Source of the DNA: an uncultured Desulfobacter sp.
Lineage (GTDB): Bacteria > Desulfobacterota > Desulfobacteria > Desulfobacterales > Desulfobacteraceae
Assembly: GCF_963666675.1 (NCBI RefSeq)
Contig: NZ_OY762929.1
Coordinates: 3,224,001 to 3,288,000 of the forward strand
Direction: 5' to 3'
DNA length: 64,000 nt
In this document: piece by piece, positions 36,526-45,572 of the stretch
How positions within the stretch are numbered: position 1 is the stretch's first letter
Layout of the letters: each line of letters opens with the position of its first letter
Program-made: the position numbers and the translations under genes
Notes under the pieces: model-generated
The model's input: only the letters and a program-made list of their open reading frames with translations
The model's database searches: none
What the model was told of the DNA's origin: nothing

Positions 36526-37158
36526 TTAAACTGAATCCGGGTAAAGCCGGCCCTTGTCCAGGGTAAAAAGGGCGTGGGTCCCGGGCAACAACTCTTGTTT
36601 TGAATGGGTGACATGAATCACGCAGGCCTTTGTCTTCTCTGCCATGGCCCGGACCTGCGCCCTTACCCGGTCCTTCAGGGCGGGATCAAGACCGGTGAAG
36701 GGCTCATCCAGCAGCAGAAGTTCAGGGGAGACCGAAAGGGCTCTGGCAATGGAAATCCGCTGGCTCATGCCCCCGGACAACTCCCGGGGGTAATGGTTTT
36801 CAAATCCGGCCAGGTCCAAATCCTTAAGATATTTTGACGCGGTTTGTTTCGCTATTTTTACGGACATTCCGGCCGCCTCCAGGGCCAGACTGATATTTTC
36901 CCGGGCCGTGTACCACCCGAGCAGCCGGGGCTCCTGAAACACATACCCCAACGGACGTGCGTGAACACGGACCCGGCCGTTAACGGGCCGGATCAAGCCT
37001 GCCGCCATCTTCAGCAACGTGGATTTTCCGGCCCCGCTCGGGCCCTGGATACCCACCACCCGGCCCGGGGCGATATCCAGGCTTAAATTCTCAAAAAGAA
37101 TATGACTGCCAAAGGAGATGGAAACATTTTCAAAGGAGACTACAGGTTTTGCCGTCAT
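36526..37158 (-). CDS. ABC transporter ATP-binding protein (nitrate/sulfonate/taurine type)
   Basis: The 210-residue ATPase has Walker A GPSGAGKST, Q-loop VFQEPRLL, signature LSGGMSQRISIARAL, Walker B LLLLDEPFTGLD and the switch His in CVIHVTHSKQE. It energises uptake through the adjacent permease. The ATG at 37158 overlaps the permease stop as ATGA; a GTG six bases earlier is less likely. It is the last gene of a five-gene operon starting with a TonB receptor. The substrate is unknown. Confidence 0.92.
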   Translation of the reverse strand: MTAKPVVSFENVSISFGSHILFENLSLDIAPGRVVGIQGPSGAGKSTLLKMAAGLIRPVNGRVRVHARPLGYVFQEPRLLGWYTARENISLALEAAGMSVKIAKQTASKYLKDLDLAGFENHYPRELSGGMSQRISIARALSVSPELLLLDEPFTGLDPALKDRVRAQVRAMAEKTKACVIHVTHSKQELLPGTHALFTLDKGRLYPDSV

Positions 37159-37940
37159 GGGCACCGGCCTTTCATCCGCCGTTCCAGGGGCCGGAAAATA
37201 AAAAATTCAACGGCCGCGGCTACACACATGCTTATCAGGGCCAGTGCGTATAGGCCCGGGGTGTCCAATTGGGTCCGGGCCAGGGCCATGCAGTGGCCAA
37301 TGCCTTTGTCGGCGCCCATGACTTCGGCCAGGACCGAAACCCGGACAATATTGCCCCCGGCAATGACCAGGGCCGAAAAAAACGGACCGGCCACAGCCAT
37401 GGCATAAACCTTGACCAGCCGCATTTTAAGGCTGAACCGGTAGACCCGGGCCATCTCCAGAAGATGGCGGTCCACCCGGCCCAGGGCATCGGCCAGATTA
37501 ACAAAAATAATGGGTGCCCCCATGCTGGCGGCAATGGAGATGACCATCACATCCCCCATACCGAACCAGAGCATGAACACAATGACAATCACCACCCCCG
37601 GCACCGTGGTCAGAATCCAGCGCACCGGCTCCACCAGGGCCCGGACCTGGGGCACCAGCCCTGCCACAAGCCCAAGGACGCCCCCGGCCAGGATACCGGC
37701 CCCCAGGGCCAGGCCCATGCGCCGAAGGCTCACCAGCATATGTCCGGCCCAGAACCCGGTGTCGGACAAAAACCTTGCCGCTGCAGCCAGGGTCTCTCCC
37801 GGGGCGGGAACCACCAGGCCTGAAAAAGCGCAGGAGGCCAGATGCCAGACCATAAAAAGCCCCAAAATACCCAAACCTGCAAATATGTATGTCCCCCGCA
37901 ATGGCAATACCCGGAACCCAAAAACCAACAACTCTTTCAT
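37155..37940 (-). CDS. ABC transporter permease (SsuC/TauC type)
   Basis: The 261-residue inner-membrane protein has about six hydrophobic segments and the EAA-like coupling motif around MGAPIIFVNLADALGRVDRHLLEMARVYR. Its N-terminus and fold resemble SsuC/TauC. Its ATG overlaps the stop of the binding-protein gene as ATGA. It should form the channel for the compound captured by the adjacent binding protein. Confidence 0.9.
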   Translation of the reverse strand: MKELLVFGFRVLPLRGTYIFAGLGILGLFMVWHLASCAFSGLVVPAPGETLAAAARFLSDTGFWAGHMLVSLRRMGLALGAGILAGGVLGLVAGLVPQVRALVEPVRWILTTVPGVVIVIVFMLWFGMGDVMVISIAASMGAPIIFVNLADALGRVDRHLLEMARVYRFSLKMRLVKVYAMAVAGPFFSALVIAGGNIVRVSVLAEVMGADKGIGHCMALARTQLDTPGLYALALISMCVAAAVEFFIFRPLERRMKGRCP

Positions 37941-38875
37941 GGATATACCCTGAACAGTTCGGGTCCTGGCAGGGCGTTGCCCACAGCCCCGTGATCCAGG
38001 TCATAATTTTTTTCCAGGAACAACCGGGCCGCATCAAATGCCTTTTTACCTGTGAGCATCGGGGTGCCGGGCAGGGGTATCCCGGAGCTTGCCAACGCCG
38101 GGGTTATTTTTTTGGCAATGGCTCGGGTTTGTCCGGGATGTGTTTTGATCCAATCCAGGGCAACCCCGTATCCCTCGATGATGGCTGCAACCTGCCCCGG
38201 TTCATCCACAGTATCACCAAACACGGCAAAAGCGGATACACACAAAGGACCAGCATTGAAGCGGCTTTCCCAAAGGGTCCCCAAATCCAGATGTTTGACC
38301 AGTTCGGGCCCGGGCATCTTCCGGGAACGGGCCACAGCCAATGATGCGGCAGGTTCGGCCAGCAATGCATGGTCTGCCCTGCCCATGAGCAAAAGATTCA
38401 CAGCTTCCAGCGCCCCGCCGGTATGCCGGGTTTCAAGGTTCGGCAATTTTTTTCCCATAACAATGTGAAATACGATTTCAGGCATCTCCCCGGGGCCAAA
38501 GGGAAACAGTAATCTACCCTGCACCGGCCTCCGGGGAACGGGCCCGGCACTGACAATCCATAACGGCGAAGAGAAAACCCCGGCCACGGTTGTCTTAATC
38601 CCTTTATTAAAAAAAATGGCTGCTGCCGATGTGGTCACCACAGCGCCATGGATTTTGCCTGCTGCGATCATGGCCCTTGCCTGGTCCGGGGACTGCCAGG
38701 TTATAAATTTTACGGATTCCCCGGAAAAGCCCTGAGCCGCCATCACGGCAAAGACGAGGCTCTCAGCCACGGGCGGCCCTGAGATAACAAACGGCGTGGG
38801 TTTCACGACGGCTGCACCAAGAGCCGGCGGCAACCATATGAATAGCCAGGCTAAAAAGGCGACGATTGGTTTCAT
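37937..38875 (-). CDS. ABC transporter periplasmic binding protein (NMT1/SsuA-like)
   Basis: The product of 312 residues starts with a signal peptide (MKPIVAFLAWLFIWLPPALGA). The mature part resembles NMT1/SsuA-type binding proteins: ESLVFAVMAAQGF, DQARAMIAAGKIHGAVVTTSAAAIFF, GRADHALLAEPAASLA. I chose the ATG at 38875 because it overlaps the methyltransferase stop as ATGA; the frame is open 30 bases further upstream. The ligand cannot be deduced. A TonB receptor in the same operon suggests a ligand too large or too scarce for porins. Confidence 0.88.
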   Translation of the reverse strand: MKPIVAFLAWLFIWLPPALGAAVVKPTPFVISGPPVAESLVFAVMAAQGFSGESVKFITWQSPDQARAMIAAGKIHGAVVTTSAAAIFFNKGIKTTVAGVFSSPLWIVSAGPVPRRPVQGRLLFPFGPGEMPEIVFHIVMGKKLPNLETRHTGGALEAVNLLLMGRADHALLAEPAASLAVARSRKMPGPELVKHLDLGTLWESRFNAGPLCVSAFAVFGDTVDEPGQVAAIIEGYGVALDWIKTHPGQTRAIAKKITPALASSGIPLPGTPMLTGKKAFDAARLFLEKNYDLDHGAVGNALPGPELFRVYP

Positions 38876-39900
38876 ACGGTTTTCCTGGCCGTGACCAGCT
38901 CCCATTCATCCACACCCAGGTTAACGGTTCGGCTCTCCACCCTGGCAAAGCCGGCTTCTTTCAGATATCCTGCAATCTCTCCCCGTTCAAAGGAGACATC
39001 CTGCCCTTCCAGGGCCAGGGAAAGCCTGGACAGAACAATGCCGGCCGGTCGTGTCCGTTCGCAGGTCAGCCCTTCGTGCAGGCAGATCAACACACCGTTA
39101 TCGGCGAGCGCCTCTTTAAGACGACCGTAAAACTGTCGGGGGTTGCGCACATAATAGAGGTTGTGACTGGCCCAGACAATATCGTATCCGCTGCCAAAAT
39201 CCGTTTCATTGTAGTCCCCCGGGATAAAGGCAATCCGATGGCTCAGTCCCTCTTTTTGGATCTCTTTTTCAGCCAGCTGAATGATGGCCGCCTGGTCCAG
39301 GAGCACGCCTTTAAGATTTGGATTCCGGCGGACCATTTCCGCCCCCATAAGGCCGGGTCCCCCCCCAAGATCCAAAAGCTTTTCAGCGTATTTAAACTCC
39401 GGCAGAGCCTGTACTAAATCCGCCGCCCGGTGGGCCATACCGGCCCGCTGGTAGGCAGCCAGATGGGCCACGGCCTTTTCCCATTTAATTTCCGAGGCCA
39501 GCACCTCGCTTTTTTCAACTTCGGGCGGGCCATTTTTGACGATATCAACGATCCGGTTCAAATTTTTGTGTTGCATCCCCTTCATTCGGCAAATAAAGGT
39601 TTTCATATATAGAGGACTTTTGGAATGAAGATAGCGCTGGCCAAAGCCGGTGTTACGATATGCGCCATTCTGTTTTTCCAGAAACCCCATGGCGGCCATG
39701 CTGTCCAGAAAAAACCCTAGCGTTTTGGGCTCAGTTCGGATATCCAGGGCCCGGGCAACAGCCTCGATCGGCATGCCCTCTTCCAAAACATCGGCGATTT
39801 TCAAATCCAGAGCGGTTTCCAAGACCGCCATTTTAACCGGACCCAGCAGAATATCAAACAAGGGGTCCATGGCCACATCATTATCTTTTTGTGTCATCAT
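38872..39900 (-). CDS. SAM-dependent O-methyltransferase-family protein
   Basis: The 342-residue protein has an N-terminal winged-helix dimerisation domain (ALDLKIADVLEEGMPIEAVARAL) and a Rossmann SAM-binding domain (LLDLGGGPGLMG, then GDYNETDFGSGYDIVWASH), as in plant-type O-methyltransferases (methyltransferase_2 family). The start overlaps the TonB receptor stop as TAATG, with GGAGG just upstream. It is a clear paralogue of the methyltransferase at 43364-44380. A methyltransferase inside an uptake operon suggests it modifies the imported compound or a carrier; this is inference. Confidence 0.85.
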   Translation of the reverse strand: MMTQKDNDVAMDPLFDILLGPVKMAVLETALDLKIADVLEEGMPIEAVARALDIRTEPKTLGFFLDSMAAMGFLEKQNGAYRNTGFGQRYLHSKSPLYMKTFICRMKGMQHKNLNRIVDIVKNGPPEVEKSEVLASEIKWEKAVAHLAAYQRAGMAHRAADLVQALPEFKYAEKLLDLGGGPGLMGAEMVRRNPNLKGVLLDQAAIIQLAEKEIQKEGLSHRIAFIPGDYNETDFGSGYDIVWASHNLYYVRNPRQFYGRLKEALADNGVLICLHEGLTCERTRPAGIVLSRLSLALEGQDVSFERGEIAGYLKEAGFARVESRTVNLGVDEWELVTARKTV

Positions 39901-41981
39901 TACCACCTCCAGTTCAAGGTAACGCCCAGGGTTCTGGGATCGCCATCTTCCACCAGGGTATACCCGGAAGATGCCACCATCTTTTGGGCATACTCTTGGT
40001 CAAACAGGTTCTTGCACCACACCGCAACATCCCAGCTGCCCCATCTATAACCGGCCTTGAGATTCACCAGGACATACCCGTCATCCTCTAAGGTATTGGC
40101 GGCATCAAAGTATTGCCGTCCCGCCCAGAATACGTTGGCCGTGCCGTACCAGCCACTGTCATGGGTATAGGAAAATCCGGCGTTGGCAGTCAGATCCGGT
40201 GCCCAGGGAATGGTGCAGCCGCTGTAATCTTTGGCAATGCCGTTCAAAGTCCCGTTCCAGTCATCAATTTCGGCCTTGGCGTATCCCAGGGTAGCAAAGA
40301 TCTCCAGGTTCCGGGCAGGCAATGCCCGCAGTTCCAGTTCCATGCCCTGGGTATGGGCATCGGCTGCGTTGCTGATTTTCCAGGTTCCGATGCCGCCGCC
40401 GGCCACCTCTTCTCTAATCTGCTTGTCCTTGATGTCCGTGTAGAACACTGAAAAATCGGCTCTCAGGCGGTTATCAAACAATGCGGTTTTGATTCCGGCT
40501 TCATAATTCCTGGTATATTCTGGGTCATAGGCAAAATTCTGCTGATTTGTAGCGCTATATACATCGTAGCCGCCGGCCATCCAGCCCGTGGAAAAGGTCA
40601 GATACCCCATGGTATCCTGGGAAAATCTCCAGGACAAAGAGGCCATGGGCAGCAATTCAGTGTCTGAGATATCTCTGGTATACAATGTGGCGCCCGAACT
40701 TTTGGTATAGACCTGGGAACCGGATGCAGCGGCATGATCCAAGCGCAGGCCGGCGGTGGCGATCAGTTTTTCGGTAACGTTCTTTGAGACCCGGCCAAAC
40801 AGGGCCAAACGGTCGGTATCTGCTTCGGTGACCCGGGTGTTGGCCAATGCAGCCCTTACATGGTCAAGCGCCCATCTATTATCCAGGCTTTCTGTGGATG
40901 CATAGGCCCCAAAAAGCCAGGAAGAAAAAAATCCGTTCGAAGATGAAGAGAGACGCAGTTCCTGGGTCCAGGCTTCCCGGTCGATATCAATGTGAGACAC
41001 GCCCAGGGGTATGGCGCTCCTGTCCGAATCCATGATATGCTCCCGGTTAAAATCCTGGTGGGAGGTCACTGAAACAAAATCTATACCGTGAAATCCGTAC
41101 TTGATCTTCAGAGACTGGCCCAGGCTCTCCTGGTCTGCCCGGGAGGACTGGTTATTGAGGACCTTATACGTCTGGGTGGCCGACGGGCCGTCCTGGTATC
41201 TGAGATCGTCAAGCCCCGTTTCCCGGTCTGCGCCGTCCAAGGCCAGGGTCATGTCCAAATCTTCACTGGGCGTGAACCTCAGACTGGCCCGCCCCGTAAA
41301 ACTGTCATGGTCAGACGACGTATCAGAATCAAGTGTGGTGTTTTCCATATATCCATCCGACATGCTTTTTAACCCTGAAATCGTATAAAACAACTTATCC
41401 TTTTTGATGGCCCCGCCCACCATGGCACCGGCGGTAAAGGTATCATAGGACCCTGCCTCCAGCAGCACACGGGCCCGGGCCTCATTGCCCTGGTGTGCTG
41501 TCACCATATTGATCACGCCTGAAGAGCTGTTTTGCCCGTAAAGGGTAGACTGCGGGCCCTTGAGCACTTCAATGCGTTCGATATCAAATAAAAATTGCGA
41601 CTGCATATAACTTAATGGGTAGGCCACCTCATTAATGTAGAATCCCATGGGCGAGTACAAAGAGGTGTCAATGGTGGAGATTCCCCGACTGACAAAGGCA
41701 TCACCCGACGTGGCTGTTTTAAAAAAGAGATTGGGCACAAGCCTTGTCATCTCTTCGGTGGTCCTGATGTTCTGCTCATCTATGATCTGGGCATCCACAA
41801 CCGAGATGCTGCCGGGTGTGTCTTTGGCCAGGGTTTCCTGTTTTGGTGCCGTTACCACGACAGTGCCCAGTTCCACCTCGGTCAGTTCGGCCCACACGGC
41901 TTTTGCCGGCATCCCCAGGCACACTGCGGCCAGTATTGCCGCAACCAGGCCGGACAGCTTATTTTTCCCTAATATACCCAT
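39900..41981 (-). CDS. TonB-dependent outer-membrane receptor
   Basis: The 693-residue protein has a signal peptide (GLVAAILAAVCLGMPAKAVWA), a TonB-box-like ELGTVVVTAP, a plug domain (GSISVVDAQIIDEQNIRTTEEMTRLVPN, IERIEVLKGPQSTLYGQNSSSGVINMVT) and a 22-strand barrel ending DPRTLGVTLNWRW with the terminal aromatic. The ATG at 41981 follows AAGGAGAAAAAG; the frame runs upstream to 42143 without a ribosome site. It is the first gene of the operon. It has the look of a siderophore/cobalamin-type receptor, but the ligand is unknown. Confidence 0.93.
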   Translation of the reverse strand: MGILGKNKLSGLVAAILAAVCLGMPAKAVWAELTEVELGTVVVTAPKQETLAKDTPGSISVVDAQIIDEQNIRTTEEMTRLVPNLFFKTATSGDAFVSRGISTIDTSLYSPMGFYINEVAYPLSYMQSQFLFDIERIEVLKGPQSTLYGQNSSSGVINMVTAHQGNEARARVLLEAGSYDTFTAGAMVGGAIKKDKLFYTISGLKSMSDGYMENTTLDSDTSSDHDSFTGRASLRFTPSEDLDMTLALDGADRETGLDDLRYQDGPSATQTYKVLNNQSSRADQESLGQSLKIKYGFHGIDFVSVTSHQDFNREHIMDSDRSAIPLGVSHIDIDREAWTQELRLSSSSNGFFSSWLFGAYASTESLDNRWALDHVRAALANTRVTEADTDRLALFGRVSKNVTEKLIATAGLRLDHAAASGSQVYTKSSGATLYTRDISDTELLPMASLSWRFSQDTMGYLTFSTGWMAGGYDVYSATNQQNFAYDPEYTRNYEAGIKTALFDNRLRADFSVFYTDIKDKQIREEVAGGGIGTWKISNAADAHTQGMELELRALPARNLEIFATLGYAKAEIDDWNGTLNGIAKDYSGCTIPWAPDLTANAGFSYTHDSGWYGTANVFWAGRQYFDAANTLEDDGYVLVNLKAGYRWGSWDVAVWCKNLFDQEYAQKMVASSGYTLVEDGDPRTLGVTLNWRW

Positions 41982-42089
41982 CTTTTTCTCCTTTATATTC
42001 TTCCCCGTTTCAGCGAATTGGCCATTCAGGTCTTTTAAGCCCAAACCGACCTGGAAAGATATAATCTGACGAACAAGTTTGAACATATT

Positions 42090-42160
42090 AAGAGTGGACA
42101 TATGAGTTGTAAGCCGAAGCCTGGGCGTAGATAGACCAAGCACGGCCCATGACCGTTATT
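42090..42160 (+). repeat. Two-hairpin repeat, copy G (upstream of araC-type gene)
   Basis: GAGTTGTAAGCC is followed by a second-hairpin region with outer GCCG/CGGC and inner GCctGG/CCaaGC pairs, and ends GGCCCATGACCGTTATTA. The first hairpin is not recognisable. It lies in the divergent region between the TonB receptor and the regulator, 90 bases upstream of the latter. Confidence 0.5.
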
Positions 42161-42248
42161 AAAAATAATTGAAAAAAATATTAGAACATGATTTATTAAT
42201 TAGCCATAAATAACTATAGATGCAACATCAAAACATTTAGGCGTAACT

Positions 42249-43226
42249 TTGAGAACAAATATCACCATAAAAACTTCGGAGGGCAAATTTATCCGGTTTC
42301 CGGAAGAACAGACGATTACCGACCCGGGACGGGAAGTTGTGCGGTCGGTACCGTCCGGACTAGGCCAGGGCCGATTTTTGAACCTGACCTGCCGGTCGGG
42401 TATGGAGATATGCATGAGCCGCTGCAGATTTGCCGGAGATTATCTTGCCAGAATCACCTGGCCTACGCCACGGCTGACCTTCGTGTTTTGTATGTCCGGA
42501 AACACCCAGACCTTGAACTCATGCAGTATGTCCCCCTTTGGAATAACGGCTGGGCAGACTCATCTTCACTACTTTGAAGACCCGGCCCTGGAGCGACGGA
42601 CCACAGGGGGAAAAGAGATCCAGGCTGTGGTGATCCGGTTTCCTTCTGAAAAAATTTCCAGCCTTCTGGGGCCGGCCCATGAACCCGGGCCCCAAAAGGC
42701 TCTTACAAACGCCATTGATCAGGGCCATTTTTTTCATTCCCAAACCATGAATTTTACCCTGCAAGCTGTGCTCTACCAGATGTATGGCTGTCCCCACCAG
42801 GGATTGATCAGGCAGATTTTTTTGGAGAGCAAGGCCATGGAGCTTGTGGCCTATACCCTGGAGCAAGCCTTTGACACTGCCCTGCCGGGATCACCGGTCC
42901 GGGCTGATGAACGGGACCGGATTATTGAGGCCCGGGATATTTTGGTCTCCCGGCTGAAATTTCCACCATCCCTTACCGATTTGGCCCGGCAGGTGGACAT
43001 GAGCCACACCCGCCTGACCCGGGGATTTAAAAAGGTGTTTGGATGCACTGTGTTTGCGTATCTTAGAAATGAGCGCCTGGCCTATGCCAAAAGACTGCTT
43101 TCGGAAAACAGGTTAAGTATCACCGATGCAGCTTTTGAAGCCGGGTTCTGCAGCTCCAGTCACTTTGCCAATGCCTTTCGCAAACAATTCGGGATCTCGC
43201 CTTCCCAGTTCACATCCCGGAAATAA
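42249..43226 (+). CDS. AraC-family transcriptional regulator (PchR-like)
   Basis: The 325-residue protein ends in an AraC-type double helix-turn-helix (SLTDLARQVDMSHTRLTRGFKKVFG and ITDAAFEAGFCSSSHFANAFRKQFGISPSQF). The N-terminal part contains SGMEICMSRCRFAGDYLAR, as seen in PchR-type regulators of siderophore uptake. It is divergent from the TonB-receptor operon and probably controls it. The start is uncertain: TTG at 42249 is the first possible codon and has no good ribosome site; no early ATG exists. Confidence 0.85.
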   Translation: MRTNITIKTSEGKFIRFPEEQTITDPGREVVRSVPSGLGQGRFLNLTCRSGMEICMSRCRFAGDYLARITWPTPRLTFVFCMSGNTQTLNSCSMSPFGITAGQTHLHYFEDPALERRTTGGKEIQAVVIRFPSEKISSLLGPAHEPGPQKALTNAIDQGHFFHSQTMNFTLQAVLYQMYGCPHQGLIRQIFLESKAMELVAYTLEQAFDTALPGSPVRADERDRIIEARDILVSRLKFPPSLTDLARQVDMSHTRLTRGFKKVFGCTVFAYLRNERLAYAKRLLSENRLSITDAAFEAGFCSSSHFANAFRKQFGISPSQFTSRK

Positions 43227-43255
43227 TCACCATGGCAAACACCATACAAAGAGAA

Positions 43256-43347
43256 CTACCGCGGGCTGACCTGACATATTAACTGCCAGACTCAGCCCAC
43301 AACAAAAGATTTAAGATCTAAGTAAGTTACCCAGACGTTCTTAAAAA
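43256..43347 (-). repeat. Two-hairpin repeat, copy E
   Basis: On the minus strand this copy closely follows copy B: TCTGGGTAACTTAC in hairpin 1, linker TTTGTTGTG, and outer stem GGGCTGA/TCAGCCC in hairpin 2. The 3' end is altered to CCCGCGGTAGTT. It lies antisense between the AraC-type gene and the second methyltransferase. Confidence 0.7.
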
Positions 43348-43363
43348 AAACAAAGGAGCACCT

Positions 43364-44380
43364 ATGCAATTACCAGCACCCGCAATCACCCCAAAACCGC
43401 TTTTCGATTTTCTTTACGGAACCACAAAGTCGTGGCTGATGATAACGGCCACCGAACTTAATGTATTTGAACTGACGGTTGAAAACAAAACAGCCTCTGA
43501 AATTGCATCATCCCTCAAAACCCACGAGAAAAATACCACGCTGTTTTTAAATGCCCTGTGTGCGATGCAACTGCTTAAAAAAGCGAACGGTGTATATCGC
43601 AACACAGACCTGTCCGATACCTTTCTTGTTCAAGGAAAGGATTGCTATCTTGGGGAACTGTTGATGCATTGCGATCAATGGAATTTTGAAACCAGACAGC
43701 AGATGGCGGCCGCGATTAAAAACGGCCCCGGGCCGGATGCCGAAAAGTTTGATGACATGGGCGAGATGTTTGCCTCCCATGTGAAAGCCATGGGAAATTA
43801 TTCCCGGACCGGAAATGCACAGCGCATTGCAGACGAAATCAGCAAACTGTCCGAATTTTCCCGGATGAAAAAAATGCTTGATCTTGGCGGCGCCCACGGT
43901 ATGGACTGCATCGCCGTGACCCGGAAAAGTGCAAATTTAAAAGGCGTCGTGTTCGATACCCCCGCAGTGATAAAAATTACCCGGGAAATCATTGCCGAGT
44001 ATGACATGGAAAACAGAATCGCCGTCATGGAAGGCGATTATGCAACGGATCACATTGGCAGCGGTTACGACCTGATTTACGCAAAAGCAACACTGAATTT
44101 TTTCAAAGACGATCTGCACCCTTTATTCAAAAAAATCTATGACGCCTTAAATCCCGGCGGCGTTTTCGTATCTGTCCATGACGGATTCACAGAGGAAGGT
44201 ACAAAACCGTCTGATATGGTTATCAGCTGGTTGCCGACCAGCCTCTCTTCACAGGATTTATCTTTTCACCGGGATATTGTACCCGATGCCATGCTTGAAG
44301 CCGGGTTTAGATCGGTAAAGGTCACCCCCATCCCCTTTTCCATGTGTGGATCTATGGATATGTGCATCGGCAGAAAATAA
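43364..44380 (+). CDS. SAM-dependent methyltransferase, paralogue of the operon enzyme
   Basis: The 338-residue protein has the same plan as the methyltransferase at 38872-39900: an N-terminal winged-helix domain (TELNVFELTVENKTASEIASSL) and a SAM-binding domain (MLDLGGAHGMD, then GDYATDHIGSGYDLIYAKATLNFF). Many positions after the SAM motif agree between the two (NLKG, GSGYD, SSQDLSF-like, EAGF). AAAGGAG precedes the ATG. It stands next to the AraC regulator and opposite the uptake operon, suggesting two methylation steps in one pathway. Confidence 0.85.
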   Translation: MQLPAPAITPKPLFDFLYGTTKSWLMITATELNVFELTVENKTASEIASSLKTHEKNTTLFLNALCAMQLLKKANGVYRNTDLSDTFLVQGKDCYLGELLMHCDQWNFETRQQMAAAIKNGPGPDAEKFDDMGEMFASHVKAMGNYSRTGNAQRIADEISKLSEFSRMKKMLDLGGAHGMDCIAVTRKSANLKGVVFDTPAVIKITREIIAEYDMENRIAVMEGDYATDHIGSGYDLIYAKATLNFFKDDLHPLFKKIYDALNPGGVFVSVHDGFTEEGTKPSDMVISWLPTSLSSQDLSFHRDIVPDAMLEAGFRSVKVTPIPFSMCGSMDMCIGRK

Positions 44381-44398
44381 AAGCAAACTTTATATTTT

Positions 44399-44512
44399 CA
44401 GGGCTTGATCATAAGATTGGCCACCTTCTGTAGGGGCAATCCCCCTGTGGTTGCCCCCCCGTTCGGGCAGGCACAGGGACCAGCCCCTACAATGGCCGGC
44501 GGTAAAACCAAG
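44399..44512. repeat. Palindromic GGGGCAATCCCC-type repeat, copy 1
   Basis: A GCTTGATCATAA segment leads into TAGGGGCAATCCCCCTG, TGGTTGCCC, then a complementary half GGGCAGGCACAGGG and AGCCCCTAC. A second copy is at 61203-61312 in the same orientation. It looks like a small non-coding mobile palindrome. A separate 9-bp hairpin at 44534-44561 (CCGATACCC/GGGTATCGG) may end the methyltransferase transcript. Confidence 0.7.
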
Positions 44513-44649
44513 CCCTATTTTCATTATCCGTGACCGATACCCTTTTTGTGAGGGGTATCGGCATCTCTCCAGAAATCAAATCTGATTTTGACTTGACTTA
44601 ACTTGGAATCAAAGTGTACTCTTACACATAAATCCAATAAGTTATTAAA

Positions 44650-44712
44650 TTAATATCACGTTTTTAGCCGGTTATATCCAAACGTCGTCAGACTGATTCA
44701 GCCCATGGCTGT
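44650..44712 (+). repeat. Two-hairpin repeat, partial copy H
   Basis: Only the 3' part is clear: CAGACTGATTCAGCCC then ATGGCTGTTCATAT. The conserved ATG here opens a frame (MAVHIKNLKF...) that runs into the next gene, whose ribosome site is further on. It lies 68 bases upstream of that gene in the same direction. Confidence 0.45.
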
Positions 44713-44779
44713 TCATATAAAAAATCTAAAATTTCGAAAACGAACTCAATTAACAAATTATTTATTTTTGGAGGATGTT

Positions 44780-45439
44780 ATGAAACGTTATTCTATCTTT
44801 TCTTTGGTTCTTATTTGTCTAATCTGGTCATCAATGGTTTATGCAGAACCCACTGTCTATGCCATCGAGATTCCGGGACTCCATGAAAAAAGTCTCGGGG
44901 GCGAATATGACAAAATCATTGACAAATTATTACTCAAACCCGGTTTGGCAACGCTCAAGATTCTGCCCCCGGCCAAGGTTATAGATATATTTTCAAAATG
45001 CGATAACTGCTGTTTCAGTCCGGCAAATTTAAATAAAGAATTTTACGATTTTGGTGACGAGGTTGTCAAAACAAAGCCCATGAATATCGCTAAAATATAT
45101 ATATTCACAGCCAAGGGCAAAGAGACATTTAATGATTTATCCCAGTTAAAAGGTAAAAAAGTCGGCGCACGATTCGGCATGCCCTATGGAAAAACCTTTG
45201 ACGCGTCGGGCTTAAAGGTTGAATATGCAAAGACGATCGAAATCAATATAAAAAAACTGGACAAAGGCAGATTGGATGCATTTATCGCGTATGTCCCAGA
45301 TGCATACGATGCGTTTAAAAATCTGAATGTTGAACCGTATCCCCATGATGTGGAGCACCCCATTGCGGTTCACGAAGATTGTCTGGTTTGCCGGGGTGTT
45401 TCTGCCGACATGATAGAGACATTCAACAATGGCTTGTAA
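44780..45439 (+). CDS. Periplasmic solute-binding protein (SBP_bac_3-like)
   Basis: The 219-residue protein has a signal peptide (SIFSLVLICLIWSSMVYA) and resembles small type-3 periplasmic binding proteins: LKGKKVGARFGMPYG, RLDAFIAYVPDAYDAF and a C-terminal Cys pair region (HEDCLVCRG). It lacks the classical amino-acid-binding Arg/Asp signature, so the ligand is unknown. TTGGAGGATGTT precedes the ATG at 44780, which is preferred over an in-frame ATG at 44705. A terminator separates it from the chemoreceptor gene; it could still feed a ligand signal to that receptor. Confidence 0.8.
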   Translation: MKRYSIFSLVLICLIWSSMVYAEPTVYAIEIPGLHEKSLGGEYDKIIDKLLLKPGLATLKILPPAKVIDIFSKCDNCCFSPANLNKEFYDFGDEVVKTKPMNIAKIYIFTAKGKETFNDLSQLKGKKVGARFGMPYGKTFDASGLKVEYAKTIEINIKKLDKGRLDAFIAYVPDAYDAFKNLNVEPYPHDVEHPIAVHEDCLVCRGVSADMIETFNNGL

Positions 45440-45507
45440 GGATACGGAAAACAAAGGTTGAATGCGTGTTTCCCATGGCGGATTTAATTCTGATCATGGG
45501 CCCAAAG

Positions 45508-45538
45508 AATTCATCCGGTTATACACACCGGATGAATT
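45508..45538 (+). terminator. Intrinsic terminator after the binding-protein gene
   Basis: A 12-bp perfect stem (AATTCATCCGGT at 45508-45519 with 45527-45538) and 7-base loop are followed by a short T-run. Confidence 0.65.
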
Positions 45539-45572
45539 TTTCCATTGTACAGGACAGAGAAAGGAAACGATT

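Noticed and set aside
41982..42248. Fur box in front of the TonB-receptor operon
   Set aside because: The region is A+T rich but I could not find a convincing GATAATGATAATCATTATC-like dyad.
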